DNA of 14,022 bases from Bacillota bacterium. Lineage in GTDB: Bacteria > Bacillota > Clostridia > Oscillospirales > Ruminococcaceae. The position numbers were made by a program, and so were the translations under genes. The DNA lies in assembly GCA_023391005.1 (NCBI GenBank), contig JAEWBS010000125.1, positions 1-14,022 on the forward strand, read 5' to 3'. The notes under the pieces were generated by a model. That model was not told where the DNA came from and did not search any database. It saw nothing but the letters and a program-made list of their open reading frames with translations. This document shows positions 13,922 through 14,022 of this stretch, piece by piece (the first letter of the stretch is position 1; each line of letters starts with the position of its first letter).

Positions 13922-13997
13922 TGGTGGACGATAACGGGCTCGAACCGCTGACCCTTCGCACGTCAAGCGAATGCTCTACCAGCTGAGCTAATCGTCC
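13922..13997 (-). tRNA. tRNA-Val (anticodon GAC)
   Basis: A 76-base cloverleaf on the minus strand. The acceptor stem is GGACGAT/ATCGTCC, the D-arm GCTC-AGCTGGTA-GAGC, and the anticodon stem TTCGC/GCGAA with loop TTGACGT. The T-arm is AGCGG-TTCGAGC-CCGTT. The discriminator is A and the 3' CCA is encoded. The anticodon GAC (positions 34-36 by loop geometry) reads valine codons GUC and GUU. No further gene can be seen in the last 25 bases, which contain only a small TGTC...GACA inverted repeat that may be a spacer towards another tRNA gene beyond the window. Confidence 0.93.
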
Positions 13998-14022
13998 ATG
14001 TCACTTCAAGCGACATTGGCAA

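Overview
The window looks like a chromosomal segment of an anaerobic member of the Bacillota, probably a clostridial lineage such as Oscillospirales. This is inferred from strong AGGAGG-type ribosome sites, sigma-A-like promoters, a TAXI-type TRAP transporter and a PrpR-type regulator; no marker in the window fixes the genus. Coding sequence is moderately GC-rich and the spacers are AT-rich.

Layout. Positions 1-518 (minus) hold ruvC, truncated by the window edge, with its own promoter upstream. Positions 771-9974 (minus) hold seven tightly packed co-directional genes that read as one operon. In transcription order these are a DUF1537 four-carbon acid sugar kinase, an iron-dependent alcohol dehydrogenase, a DapA/NAL-family aldolase, a PdxA2-like dehydrogenase, a TAXI solute receptor lipoprotein, a fused TRAP permease and a fumarate-reductase-like flavoprotein. 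The operon ends at a hairpin terminator at 711-758. Positions 10223-12010 (plus) hold the divergent regulator, with a PrpR N-terminal domain, a degenerate AAA+ domain and a Fis-type HTH. The 248-base spacer between regulator and operon contains two back-to-back promoters and a nested palindrome.

Positions 12131-13084 (plus) hold a zinc-ribbon membrane protein gene that appears broken by two frame changes and ends in a DUF3862-like domain. It is followed by a bidirectional terminator. Positions 13202-13591 (minus) hold an unrecognised small protein. A non-coding stretch then carries palindromes and two minus-strand terminators, leading to a tRNA-Val(GAC) gene at 13922-13997 (minus).

How the genes may work together. 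The receptor and permease import an organic acid across the membrane. The DUF1537 kinase and PdxA2 pair is known elsewhere to phosphorylate a four-carbon sugar acid and then oxidise and decarboxylate it to dihydroxyacetone phosphate. Here that pair sits with an aldolase, an Fe-dependent alcohol dehydrogenase and a single-subunit flavoprotein, a combination that does not match the minimal D-threonate or erythronate pathways I know. The substrate and step order are therefore open. The divergent regulator is the obvious controller, but it lacks the sigma-54 contact loop, so it probably acts at sigma-A promoters.
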